A stretch of 64,000 bases of DNA from Theristus sp. LFF4_11 (Eukaryota; Nematoda; Chromadorea; Monhysterida; Xyalidae), in the NCBI GenBank assembly GCA_030248135.1, contig JASANC010001476.1:18956-82955 (forward strand), in the 5' to 3' direction. Shown here piece by piece: positions 25,260 to 37,580 of the stretch; within the stretch, counting starts at the first letter, position 1, and every line of letters begins with the position of its first letter. Under the pieces are notes generated by a model. That model was not told the origin of the DNA. It worked only from the letters and a program-made list of their open reading frames with translations, and searched no databases. A program made the translations under genes and the position numbers.

Positions 25260-25790
25260 GCAGTTTTATGACTTACTTGACTTGACTCAGTTCATCGCTC
25301 CGCGTAGCGCGGCTCCCGCTGGTTCGGCCCTCGACGCCGTTCACCACCGCCCCTGTTTGCCGACCATCGTTGTCTGTCTGCGTCTTATATTCGGCGCCAC
25401 TCGCGACCGGCCCCAGCCAACCGAGCGTCTACATCGGGTCATGCCGCGCCGCAACCGACACCGTTGATCGAACTTCCGTAGGTCTCTGTACGTTTCCGTT
25501 TGCGCCGCCCACGCAACGAGAGTCGCAGGCCGGCGCTTCAGGCGCATCAGACGGACCACGTGCAACCTCGACCGCCGCCAACGCGCATATCCAGTGCTAT
25601 ACAATGCAACGGTCACACGGCGCAGCAGCGCCCCGACGCGACGAACCGCAGCAACGAACGTGCTCATCATGGCGCCTCGCAGCGTCGCTCGTGCCGCCAG
25701 TCCGCGGGTTGTCCGTCATACGGTTTACCGGTTCGGAGAACACCGCTACAGCTGTCGCCAGCGTCCAGTTTTGTGCAATGGTTGTTCTAC
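25260..25790 (+). other. GC-rich, coding-looking tract of unresolved frame
   Basis: This 500-bp tract is much more GC-rich than its surroundings, as true exons here are, and stays open in a Ser/Thr/Pro/Ala-rich frame over most of its length as well as in a Gln/Pro/Arg-rich frame after 25480. Possible donor near 25770. No domain is recognisable and no partner exon was found on either side. It may be an exon for a disordered region or an untranslated GC-rich element. Confidence 0.35.
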
Positions 25791-26270
25791 TATACTTTTT
25801 TATTGATTTGGGTTTCTGGTATTGGCGTGAACCGTACCAGTGCTCTCGGATCAATCATCACTACGGGACAAAGTAGAACCTAGCAAATTTGTGGGTGAAG
25901 TCAAGCCGCAGCGTTTATCGACCCGAGAATCGCAAGCATGGTGAAGTGTTCGACGAGTCGTGTCTATCTATGGGAAGCCTGCAGTGTTTTTTCCGAGAAC
26001 GAAACGAAAATCACGAAAATCAAAAAACGAACTCGTGTTTTACTTAACTTCTGTAAAACCCATTAACGTTGCTGCAGATTTTTGTAACGTGTTGCACATT
26101 TCGCGGATGGCAGGAAATGGCGACGTCACCTGATTCTTTGCGGTAACATTTTGCTTTTCTGTTTTTGACGCGTCGCTGAAAATTCACGACTGAAATCACT
26201 GACACTGATGAACGTGCAGTTCGCTGACGCGAAGCCGTTCTTGGAAGCCGTCGAACAACAACACTTGAGC

Positions 26271-28541
26271 TTAAAACGTCTTGCACATAAGAGCGGTATG
26301 AAATGCCATATGGGGCGCTCGATGGCCAAAAAATTGAATTTTGATATTTTGGGCTAAAACGATAATACTAAGTGTCCTGAGTAACCGCACAAAATTTTTC
26401 GGCCAAACACCTACCGTAACCCGAGTTATGGGCCATTTTATGTGCTGGCCGACAGGCGCCGGTGACTCCGGCGACCGATCGCCGAATTGCATTTTTTAAG
26501 CTTTTAAAACAATTTTACGTAAATCCGAGGTAACCACGTGAAAGAGGAAAAAATTCTGAATCAGTTCCATTACTTTTTGAGTACATTTACTGAATTTTCA
26601 GTTTTGGCCGAAAATTCTGGCTTTTGCGGCAAAGATTTTCTCAAAACGCCCTGTTCAGAAATTCGCCGAAAATTTCACAATAATAGAAAGTTAGCGCAAA
26701 TTTTGGGCTTCACGGTGATGCTAAAATTGTGCCTGGTTCGGACCATTTTTGCTATATTAAAAAAGTTTTCCGCCGGCCTGTCAGCCCAAAATGGCAAAAA
26801 ATGGTTTTTTGCCATTTTTCCTAATTCTTGTCTACCAGGGTCAACGCATTCTGCTCGAAACTTGCTGACGTGACTCTCTGCTGTAGTTTGAGGTTTTTTT
26901 GGCCGATTTCGGTCGAAAATCACTTGGTTACCGGTGTGTTACCGTTGATACTGAGAACTATGGAGATGTTATCGTGGTAGACAGTTGGTTTAGTTACATT
27001 TTTGGCTGAAAACGGTACTCACGTTGTGACCTGTCATTGATTATCGATTTTGTAAAGGCTTTTTTCTTACCAAATGTGGCCAAAATAGCCAAAAAATCGC
27101 GTTTTTTTGCATATTCTAGTGTATCTGTGTGTGTAGTATAGTAATTCACACTAAGTCGGCCATGTGTGTGCGTCTGCAACTGTTCGTCATTTCGTTTTGT
27201 GCGTGACCGGCACCTTGATAGTAATGTCTCTCTCGGCATTTGAATCAAAATAACAGTCTCCACAGCAGCACTGTAGCGCTCGCTTCAAGATGCTTCGATT
27301 GACGATGGCCAAGTAGAGGAGACAGGCGGCAACCACAGTAACCAGAGCAATGACTGCGATGTTTAGGCACAGCTGCAAAGGCCCACGCAGCAAACGGCCA
27401 AAAAATCCAAGGGCGTGATCAGCGGTGGTCTCGACAGCATCGCTCCACACGTCTACGGCAAAATGTTATCCTCACATTGGAGTTCAAAAAACGAGCACTC
27501 TCGGTAACCACAGGAATTTCGCGCCAAAAATCGACGGAAAACAACATTTTTGCCAACCAGGGTTCTATTTGGTCTCTAGATTTTTTCAAATCATTTAGAG
27601 TATAACTTCAAATTACACAACAGCGAGGATTGCGCAAGTGGAGCTCACATGGGAAACACAAATACACTAGAATATGCGAAAAAACACGATTTTGGGCTAT
27701 TTTGGCCACATTTGGTAAAAAAAACCTTTACAAAGTCGATAATCAACGACGGGTCACAACGTGAGTACCGTTTTCAGCCAGAAATGTAACTAAACCAACG
27801 GTCTACCACCATAACATCTCCATAGTTCTCTGTATCAACGGTAACACACCGGTAACCAAGTGATTTTCGACCGAAATCGGCCAAAAAACCGTTTTTTAAT
27901 AGAACGGGGTTCCTGTTGAGTCGTTTAAACTTTCAGTCTTTCTCAAACTACAGCAGAGAGTCACGTCAGCAAGTTTCGAGCAGAATGCGTTGACCGTGGT
28001 AGACAAGAATTAGGAAAAAATGGCAAAAAAACCATTTTTTACCATTTTGGGCTGACAGGCCGGCGGAAAACTTTTTTAATATAGCAGAAATGGTCCGAAC
28101 CAGGCACAATTTTAGCATCACCGTGAAGCCCCTTTCTATTATCGTGAAATTTTCGGCGAATTTCTGAACAGGGCGTTTTAAAAAAATCTTTGTCGCAAAA
28201 GCCAGAATTTTAGGCCAAAACTGAAAATTCAGTAAATGTACTCAAAAAGTAATGGATCTGATTCAGAATTTTCTCCTCTTTCACGCGGTCACCTCGGATT
28301 TGCAAAAAATTGTTTTAAAAGCTCAAAAAATGCAATTCGGCGATCGGTCGCCGGAGTCACCGGCGCCCGTCGGCCAGCACATAAAATAGCCCATAACTCG
28401 GGTTACGGTAGGTGTTTGGCCGAAAAATTTTGTGCGCTTACTCAGGACACTTAGTAGGATCGTTTTAGCCCAAAATGTCAAAATTCCACTTTTCGACCAT
28501 CGAGCGCTACTCATACCGCTCTTATGTGCAAGACGTTTTAA
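26271..28541. mobile_element. TTAA-flanked foldback element with a coding-looking spacer
   Basis: Outer ends are inverted: TTAAAACGTCTTGCACATAA at the left and TTATGTGCAAGACGTTTTAA at the right. Arms of about 870 bp (26271-27140 and 27660-28541) pair with scattered mismatches and indels, including the block GGCGCCGGTGACTCCGGCGA. The unpaired spacer (27141-27659) contains the membrane-protein exon described separately. The TTAA at both ends suggests piggyBac-type target use. Confidence 0.88.
27187..27452 (-). CDS. Single-pass membrane protein C-terminal exon (possibly captured)
   Basis: An 88-codon terminal-exon-like frame, with a plausible acceptor (gccgtag) at about 27453, ends in TGA at 27187. 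It encodes a short amphipathic lead, one strong transmembrane segment (about 25 residues, LCLNIAVIALVTVVAACLLY), a basic stop-transfer (NRSILKR) and a cysteine-rich tail (CCCGDC), like the end of a type I membrane glycoprotein. The family is not recognised. It sits alone in the spacer of a foldback element, with repeat arms on both sides, so a host or element gene fragment carried by the element is likelier than a free-standing gene. Confidence 0.5.
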
Positions 28542-28947
28542 AAATAAAGAAAGGGTTTTTATTAGGATGAACGCTGATTAGGACGATTAGGATGATTAGG
28601 ATGATTACGACAGGAATAAGAATAAACTGCACACTGATTACAGATAATCACAGGTTATATAGCCAATACAATTGTATGTAATTACACCATAAACGTTGTT
28701 CCCAACTATAAACTTTACGTTTTTTAACAACGTCAATCAAATTCAACTGGAAATTAAAACATGAATAAGAAAGCTGAAACCATTGTTATTAGCAGTTGCT
28801 TGTGTAAAAAAACCGAGTCGGTCACATTGCAAACTACCGCGCACACAACACCGAATACAGTCACCAAAAAAAGTAATAATAGGAAATCACAGTAGTGGTG
28901 GATAACGGAAAACAGAATTGAATGTTCTTGAACGACATAATGAATCA

Positions 28948-31623
28948 TCATCGCGGATAAGGCGAGTTCCATGCGGTCGAATAGCTGGCGTACCCTTGGA
29001 AGCTTTGCGCCGGTGCGGGCGGCACAGGCGCCGGTCGTCGGTTGGCGCCACCAGTTGCCGTCGAATACTGCTGACTTCGCAGGATGCTGTCCAGCTTGTC
29101 GCCTTTCACCTTGCTGAGCAACGAACGTATAATGACGACAACAATTGTGAGCGCACGAAATACGCTATCAATCAATACCGCATTCATTCGGTCTCGACAC
29201 GAACATCTTATTCACGACAATCAGTTTTTGTTTAGACAAAAAAAAAACCGTGACGGACGACCAGAGAAAAGTGCAGGAAGATCGTGGTCAAAACCATAAT
29301 CCGAGTCTTGCATTTCGTAAATTACGCAAAAAAATGTATACTTTTTTTGAGTCGGACGTTACCTTTGAGTTTTTATTCACTCTCTGCCAAATCTCAGTTT
29401 TGAGTTACACCTTACTGTACACTGTATAATCTTGGTCTTGGATTCTTCGATCTGCACCAACACCAACACCAACCAACCGGCTATGCGCGAGCATGCGTTG
29501 TGGTAGGAACTGGTCAACGAACTGTTGCACGTCAACGTCGCCCTCTTGCAGTTTCTCCACTAATTTCTAAAGTTTTTTCCTTATTTCTTCTGCCCTGTCA
29601 CATTTCTTACACAAGTTTAGATTGTTAAGTTTGAATTCAATCTATCGTGGACGTCAAATACGCAGATTGACGTCAAACGTGTACAAACTGGTTGGCGTGT
29701 CCGTTTGTTGGCAAACTCACGTCAATACAACGTTAAGCGGCATTCATGAAGCAGTATTTATGACGCGCAGTTAAAACATAGCTACGCGGTCACTAAATAC
29801 TGCCTCATGAATGCCCCTATAGACTTTCTGTGGCTCAACGCAGGCGCACAGCGCGCGTTTTTTGTCACTGTCTGGATAACGTGGTAAAATCGGTTTGACA
29901 ATGATTTTGTAGGACTGCCAACGCCAGTTTAAGGAAACAAACACCAGCGAGCACTGTTCTCGTTTGGAAACGGACACCGCACCGGTCGTACGAGGACACT
30001 GGTCAACGAGCCGCTCAGCGTTTAATTCATGCCTCAACCGAACCGCCGCAGAGTTTGGTACGCTCGGATTCGCGGTTTTCGAGTCGGGTGGAAGCTAGAA
30101 ATTACAAATTTAAGAAAAGCATCTTTCACTGACCTCACTCGCCTCCTCCGCTTCGGCAGCCGAGACCTTCAGCAAGTTCAGCGTCGTCTCGAGCGATCGC
30201 GACTTTGATAGTTCTTCTGGCAACATGCGAAAACAATAATAAATAAATCGTTGCTTCAGAGTCTCATTGCTTCGATCCGTTAGAAAGCAGAATACCGCAA
30301 AAAACTGTATGACGTTTTCGGTCAGAAAACTTCTTCGAAGTATTTTGAATATTCGGGAAAATTGTTTTTGCGGTACACCTAAATTCAGTCGTTTTTTTTG
30401 ACAAACTATAGGATCGATGGACGAAGATTCGCTGGATCATTTTACTGGAAATACCGGTATATTAGCTGTGTTAAACGCCCCAAAAACCCAAAAACCCCCA
30501 GAAAACACCCCCAAACCCAACAAAAAGGGACAGGGGGGGAAACCTAACACCGCTGATTCTATGACATTTTTTATTTTCAAGGTCCCAAATGGATGAGTTA
30601 AGGAACTCAATGCGCGCATAGATGGGTAAGCATGGAAGGTATTTTTGCAGTGCACGACGCTGAAGAAATAAATTTATTAGAGGTATACGGTATATGCTGG
30701 TGCGATTCATGATTTTTATTTGGCGGGAATTCAAAATTGATAAAGTGATCCGAGTCCCCTTAATAAGGCCGGGTCACTTAGGCTATTGTGAATAAAGACT
30801 GACACCAGTTTCCTTTCACGTCTACAACCGCATTGAGTCGCAGGTCTGACTTCTTTTACCGACTTAAAAGATAATACTGACTTCTTTTCCTCTGTACAAC
30901 TGCGTCTGACACGAGGTGTCGCCTAAAGCAACCAAATGCGCGCACGAGGCTAACCGAGGTTTCGCTTGGCGCGCTCTGCGTCCGCCTTCAACGCCACCGT
31001 GGCGTCGTACGTCTGCATCAATTGGTCACGTGCCTCGCGCAACTTAGGCTCTTGACTGAGGTTCCACTCGGCGAGACTCTTATTCGTCGCCAGCAGCATT
31101 TCACGCTCGTTCGACATTGATTTGAACTGGAACAAACGACATTGCGCTGTTGACTCTATTTTTTGCAGACAATCCTCGAAAATTGCTCAGTATTTCGGCC
31201 CTGAAGTTCAGTAACGAAACCGAATTCGACTGATGGAAGCTGAGACTTTTTATTTTCGTTCAACTACGCTCACTTATCTGACCGCCGGATCGACCGCACT
31301 TTCGAGGGGGGAGGATCCTTCGTTTTGGCCGCGATACTGGATTGCAACACGTGTTGTTGTCGTGCCGACAGACACACACACACACACACAACAGCAACAG
31401 TGCCTTCCGCCAAGCGCCACAATACGAAAAAGTGCACGGTCTTCAGACCAGGACTGCACCGGACCTGCGGCAAATCTCGCATCAATCGATCGAGCTCAGC
31501 GTCGTCGTTGAGAACTCTGTTCAGGTCCGCCTCAGACATCCGTTGCACCAACGCGACGCCGCTCTGCACAGCGCCATCCAGCAGTTGCTCGTACGTTTGT
31601 GGCGTCGCGCCCGCTTGACTCAT
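28948..31623 (-). CDS. vps37: ESCRT-I subunit VPS37
   Basis: Five exons on the - strand join in phase to 222 residues: 31623-31465, 31126-30955, 30216-30134, 29566-29478 and 29113-28948. The Mod(r) domain is clear: EREMLLATNKSLAEWNLSQEP in the first helix, a charged coiled coil, then GDVDVQQFVDQFLPQRMLAH followed by KVKGDKLDSIL. The tail is Pro/Ser/Tyr-rich (RPAPVPPAPAQ), as in VPS37B/C. The intron 4 phase (CG|C) restores the Arg after AHS. VPS37 binds TSG101 and VPS28 in ESCRT-I, which sorts ubiquitinated cargo into multivesicular bodies on endosomes. Start ATG at 31623 fits the family's short N-terminus. The neighbour upstream, CCZ1, also acts at late endosomes. Paralogue type (A-D) cannot be set. 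Confidence 0.92.
29733..29815. repeat. Short CATTCATGAA hairpin element
   Basis: GGCATTCATGAAGCAGTATTTA and TAAATACTGCCTCATGAATGCC are inverted arms around a short loop with 'ctacgcggtcac'. It lies in VPS37 intron 3. The same structure is at 43862-43954. Confidence 0.8.
30452..30692 (+). mobile_element. Decayed, shortened copy of MITE family 1
   Basis: Remnants of both ends (ataccggtat, tatacggtat), C runs and the family core 'ggtcccaaatggatgagtta' and 'ggaaggtatttttgc' are present, but half of the element is missing. Located in VPS37 intron 2. Confidence 0.7.
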
Positions 31624-32520
31624 GTTGTCGTTTTTTATTGAGTTTACAGAATGATCTTTTCACCGTTTCGGGTTTTTTTTGCTTCGACGTTCGATCCGCT
31701 CTGAAATCAAGCAAAACCAGCGAATTGTCCCGAGACAAGGTCTAGACGAGACAAGACAAACCAGAAATATATCAACAGGACGAGACACGTCTCACGGCAA
31801 CTCTTGCTGTGATTGATGAAACACACAATAACAGTACTGCGCTTGCTTCGATTATGGGCTGTCGTCACACGCTGACACACTGGCACTTTATACACTACTA
31901 ACCGCACCAATTCTGTGGTGACTGCATAACTTGACATGAACACCCACAAGATAAAAGGGCAATTAAATAAAGAAAATTCAGCTGGTATTCACGAATTGAT
32001 CAATCACCATCAATGGGACAAAAGTATGCTCAAAGAAAACCCGTGTTTCTTGAGCCGACGTTCTCAGATAAACGTCAAGCAAACTTCGCAGAAACCAATC
32101 TTTTGATATAAATTAATTTCTTTTCATGTTTTTAACAAATATCGCAACCGAAAGAATCCAGTTGACAAACAAGCAGCGAACCAATCACTGGCACCGTCGG
32201 AATGGCAACAAAGGCAACAAACAGAAGTTTTCAAGGTTTTCAAATAATATCTGTGAAATACATAAAAGCAGAACAATGTACGTATTGTTCGAAGGAAACC
32301 ACAACCAAATTATCAATCAAACAACAACATTATCAAACTCAGTATTGAGAAGAGACAATCTTCTAGGATTAGAAGTACTGTGGAACCAAAATGACGTCTT
32401 GTCCTGTAAAACATACGCCTTTCATGCAAAGCAAACCGGTTTCAATGTGCTTGTTTTGCTGACGTGCAACACAGCACAGAACAGATGTACTGGTAAAGAC
32501 AGATCCATCCATCCGACAGA
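31624..32520. other. Intergenic gap between VPS37 and CCZ1
   Basis: This 0.9-kb gap lies upstream of the VPS37 start and downstream of the CCZ1 stop. It contains a GAGAC-rich patch (31732-31800). A long + strand open frame (32126-32800) covers part of it and the antisense of the last CCZ1 exon; it lacks coding character. Confidence 0.5.
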
Positions 32521-35500
32521 TCAATATCCGGTGAAAACATTCGGGAAATGTCGACGCAAGATTCGTTTCACTTCTTCCTCCGCGTCCACCAAACTGCTTG
32601 CGGAGGATTTTTGCGCCGGCAAGATCACGTGCATCTCACGGTCGTTCGCGCGCTTGCACGCCACCCACCTGAGCCAATGCACAACAACAACAATAATAAT
32701 TTTATTATTTTTAACTAGTTTCGCGACTCAGTGCGTTTGCACCGGCCCACGCAGTACGGTTGTGATTGTTGTTTTTCATTCGACACACTCTAAGCTGTGA
32801 AGGCAAGCGCACAAAGGAACACGAGCAAACACAGCAAAAAAAAACAAATATGACAGAGAAATTAGTTTTACTCTTGACGCTGTAATAAACTTGCTCAAGT
32901 CATCCAGTCACATATTGTATTAGTGTCACTTTAGTTAATTTGAGTGGTCGCGTGAAACATGAAACTACAGTCGAACTCTAGGGAATCAGGTGAGTGGTTG
33001 GTCATTACGGTATGCATGCTTTCTGTGCAGGCATTGCTGTGGGGGCGGAGTTCGGTTTCCACAGAAAGCATGTATACCGTAATCACCAATGAATCAGTTG
33101 ACTCCCCATAATTTAGGTTCAGCTGTAATTTCCGACAAGCGCATTGAGTCGCAGATTAAAAATAAATCATAATAACTGAAAAGGAGTCAACTATCGCGAA
33201 ATAAATGATTATTTCTGATCATCAAATGAACTTCACAACGTTCAGAACGACAGAATTATGTGAAATAATCCGCAAAAAGCGCACCAATCGGAATCGGTTT
33301 TTGCGAGCACGTCGCCGAACGACGCTGTTTCGTCGGAGAGCAGTGCCTCTTCGCGTAGATTGCAAACAAGCCTACAGAAGGGAATGCATCGTTGTAGTTG
33401 TCATAGTGACGTCATAGTGTAGTTGTCATAGTGACGTCATAGTGTAGTTGTCATAGTGACGTCATAGTGTAGTTGTCATAGTGACGTCATAGTGTAGTTG
33501 TCACAGTGACGTCATAGTGTAGTTGTCATAGTGACGTCATAGTGTAGTTGTCACAGTGACGTCATAGTGTCACTGTAGTTGTCATAGTGACGTCACAGTG
33601 TAGTTGTCATAGTGACGCCATAGTGTAGTTGTCATAGTGACGTCATAGTGTAGTTGTCACAGTGACGTCATAGTGTCACTGTAGTTGTCATAGTGACGTC
33701 ATAGTGTAGTTGTCACAATGACGTCATAGTGTAGTTGTCACAGTGACGTCATAGTGTAGTTGTCATAGTGACGTCATAGTGTAGTTGTCACAGTGACGTC
33801 ATAGTGTAGTTGTCATAGTGCCGTCATAGTGTAGTTGTCATAGTGACGTCATATTAACGTCATAGTGACGTCTACGTTATAATCTTCGTGACGATCGTTG
33901 GTCAATCTGGTCTCGTGTGTGCTCCAATAATAAGCTTTGATTGTGGCGATCGATCATCAATGAAGAACCTTCATCGGACTTCCGATGAGATTTCGTTGAA
34001 AAACAAACTCAGATAACATGATCCCAAGATCTACAGCACTGGACAAGTGGGCAACATCACAAAACAGAACACAACCGTTCTGGATGTGGTCATCAAACAT
34101 CACTGATGTGCAACCTGGCTGACGCCAAATCGGTGCAACAGTTTTCCGCAGTGGCGGCAATGAACCAACAACAGCAACAGCTAATGTAACAAACAGTGTG
34201 GAATTCCATTGAAATCAACAAACAAAAAGATTGGGGACACCTGACGACGTCGAGCGGTGGAAAGTTGTCCGGTGCCGCGGATGGAGCATCAGGCGCCGAC
34301 AGCGACGACGACGACGACTGCGCCCACTGCAGCGAGAGCAACGACGATTTCACGCTTTGACTCGTCGGATTGTAGTAGATGTAGTGGTAGTGGACGCCCG
34401 GCAACGCAACGCTGCTGCGTGCTCCGCTGGCGGCCGACAAGTCGGCTGCAAACAAGAGTGCAACCGCTCAATAGCTTGCACAACAGTGTGTATCTTCGAA
34501 TGTGTCCGATGTTTTAGCAGAAAGCAGCGCCCGCGAAAAAAAGGGTTGGGAAAGATTGAGTGTTGTTATTCTAACCAAACCCGATCCCCGACTTCCCATG
34601 CGATGTATTAAGTTTTAAAAAACCTGTGACACGTGTTCACGGTTTGCATGGGAAATTTTTTTCTGATAAACCAGTTTTAGTTCCGTTTTTACAAAAAATA
34701 AAAAAAACGGTTTTTTACCATAAATTTTTTTTTCAAAGTTTTGGAAGTTGAAAATGGGAGATGATATTGTGAATTTTTGCAAAAATTAAGAGCTAAATTG
34801 TGTCAAGTCAAACTCAAACTGAACTCAAGCTGCGTAAGAACACTATTTTCAACTGTATTTGTGATTTGTTCTGTGGGACAAGTTTTAAAAAATTGGTGCT
34901 AGGAAACAGTGGGAAAACTGTTTTTCATGGCAAAATTAAAAACCGATTTTTTGCCACAAAACCGAATGCACACTACAGCTTTTTACTAGCTACGTGGTTC
35001 TCATCTCAGCTGGTTTGGAAAATTTATACGCAATCATGAACAAAAATTTAGAGATGCATTGCTGCTACTTTATAAATGCATTCATGAAACATTAGCACTA
35101 GCATTCGTGTCGCATAGCTTAGCCGTAGAAGTGGTTCTATTTTGCGTACATGAAACAAATCCAGCAGTCGCTATGCGACTTCTACAGCTCATTCACGACT
35201 GCGCCTTTATTTTCGCCTGTGCTCTTATCAGACTGTGAGGTGCGGAGTAAAAACGTACCAATAAACAAAAACACAAACATTGCGTCGTAGCGGCGTTCAC
35301 CGCTGCCGCGTTCGCGTACTGAGCGGCGAGTGCGCCGGCGACGGTCGCCAATTGCGCGCCGAGCAGCGTGTCGACGGCGCGGAAAAACGGCAAACTGAGC
35401 TCGCGTGCGTGCTCGAGCGCCACCAACAACGCGACGGTCGTGTTTTGCGCGCGGTAGACGATCAGATTGTAGTCGGCCAACTCGCAGTCGCCATCTGCAA

Positions 35501-37407
35501 ATTGTGCAAACACATTTTTTATTTGTCTATTTTTTACCGAACTGACTTCTTATCCCCCCTCTTAGGGTTAGGGAAAAAAATCCGGATTTTTTTTAATTAA
35601 AAAAAAAATTTTTTTAAATTTTTTTTACAAGTTAGGTTCGTTCGAAGCGTCTCGTCGAGCTGAGTTCATCTAGGCTATTTTCAGAACGATCCGAAAACTA
35701 TAAGAGCGAAAATCGTGTTTTATTGAAATTATGTCCATTTCATAGAGGGAAAGTTGCATTTTCAACAGTAAAACAGGGCAATTTTTCACGTGTACTTGAA
35801 TATTGAACCGTTCTTAGTGGTTCCTCTTTAGAAAATTACCAAAATTTGACTGTGTTCAAAAATTCCTGTTTGCTGTAGCTAAGTCGGCAACCCCTGTCGA
35901 CCCGGTCGCCCCCCCAAGACACTTACTTTCAGGTTTAATCAGCTATGCTATCTGCCACATGGCGAGAGCCCACTCTTCAAATCATCGTATCGAAAACACG
36001 TACCATGATTTCGCGATCACGTTGCGGGCAACTGACAGACGCAAGTTTAACACGTTAGTTTAGCTCAGCACGCAAGTTTTAACATGTGGCCATGTTATCG
36101 GGTATCTGAAAAACGGTCGTGTGATGTGGTATTAACCAACATCTCCGCTCCAATTGTTTAACAATATATCGCACAACTAGGGTTGGCACAGGAAAAAAAC
36201 CGGTTTCTTTTCCGTTTTAAAACCGGTTTTTTTCAGTTTTTTTTCTTGAAAAAATAAAGAACCGGTTTTTTACCTTAAAAATTTTCAAACTTCGTGGTCA
36301 AAAATCACAACTCTTCGTTTGATTGATAAAATGTAAAATTATATTTTTGAAAAAACGGTGCAGTGAACTGTGTCGAAATGAACTGGTGAAGCATCATTTT
36401 GCAGAAGCTTTTGTGGCAAGGGTCAAGTGAAATACGATGAAGACAAGGTGATTGCTAAACTAAGTGCATATGCAGACTAACTGACGATGTTGTCGATTTG
36501 CAAAGGGTAACTGATGAAATGTTATTTTTCAAACGCAATCCGCCACCGGTTTCACTTTGCAGTTCTGCAAATCTCGCCCCCTAATCGGGGTCAGCTATCC
36601 GGTCTCCTTGCAACCGTCCCTCCCCGCTCCCCACACCACACCTACACGGTCACTGCCCAGTCTTTGTTTTCAATTTATTGAACGTGCTGCCCTGGAAACC
36701 AATAAAAGCGAAATTAATTTAATTTGAAACAAAAAATTGGGTAGCATTTGGTGGCAAAAATAGCATATTGGGTCGGTTGTATGCCCGAAAACAGCATTTT
36801 ACGCTGCTCAAAATCACTAATTTTGATGTATTTCCTATTTTGAGTTCAAGATGCCAAGTTCTGAAAAGTTTAGGAGCTGGGAAGCATTCGGTTTTTTTAT
36901 GGTTTTAAAACGGTTTTAAAACGGAAAAGAAACCGGTTTTTTTTCCTGGCAATATAAAAAACCGGTTTTTTACCAACTCTACGCACAACTCCATTGTAGA
37001 CCTATAACATATAGAATAAAAAAGATATAATGTAATGGCTAGAGGAAAAAGGTAAGGGGAAGAAAAAGATTCTGAAAGATATTTCAACAGTAAATATTTC
37101 AAGCGAAAAAGACCTAGAAGGATCCAAAAGAAAAAAAGGAGGGAGGGGGGAAAAAAAAGAAAAATAATGTTAGGAAAAGAAGGGGAAGAGAAGATGGGGT
37201 GGGTTTGAAAAATATGAATAGCGAAATTGATGAAAGAGAAAAAAGTTAATTTTTTTTAGTTTGAAGTAAAAATAAAATAAAAATAAAAAAAAAAAAAAAA
37301 AAAAAAAAAATAAAATTAGCCCACCCCCCCCCCCCCCCGGAGGGAGGGGGGAAGGTGGGGGAAGGAAATGGGAGAGGAAAGAAGGAGAAGGAGGGGTGGG
37401 GGGGGGT

Positions 37408-37439
<32 letters not shown>

Positions 37440-37544
37440 GGGGGGGGGGGAAGGAGAAGGGAGAAGGAGGAGATGAAAAGAAATTCTTTAAAAGATTAAA
37501 TTGGGTGGGATTTTGATTGTGTTGTGGGGTGTGTGGGGGGGGGG

Positions 37545-37580
<36 letters not shown>

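Noticed and set aside
28754..28972. Hydrophobic - strand frame beyond the VPS37 stop
   Set aside because: Overlaps the VPS37 3' end in another frame and is the likely 3' UTR; no independent support.
29771..30037. 88-codon - strand frame as a VPS37 exon
   Set aside because: The next VPS37 exon at 29566-29478 joins directly in phase and carries the expected FVDQFLPQR motif, leaving this segment in an intron with a hairpin repeat.
32126..32800. 224-codon + strand open frame
   Set aside because: It overlaps the antisense of the last CCZ1 exon, which has strong homology; the remaining part is AT-rich and not protein-like.
33393..33863. CRISPR array
   Set aside because: The 25-bp units are contiguous with no unique spacers, and the DNA is eukaryotic; it is a minisatellite.
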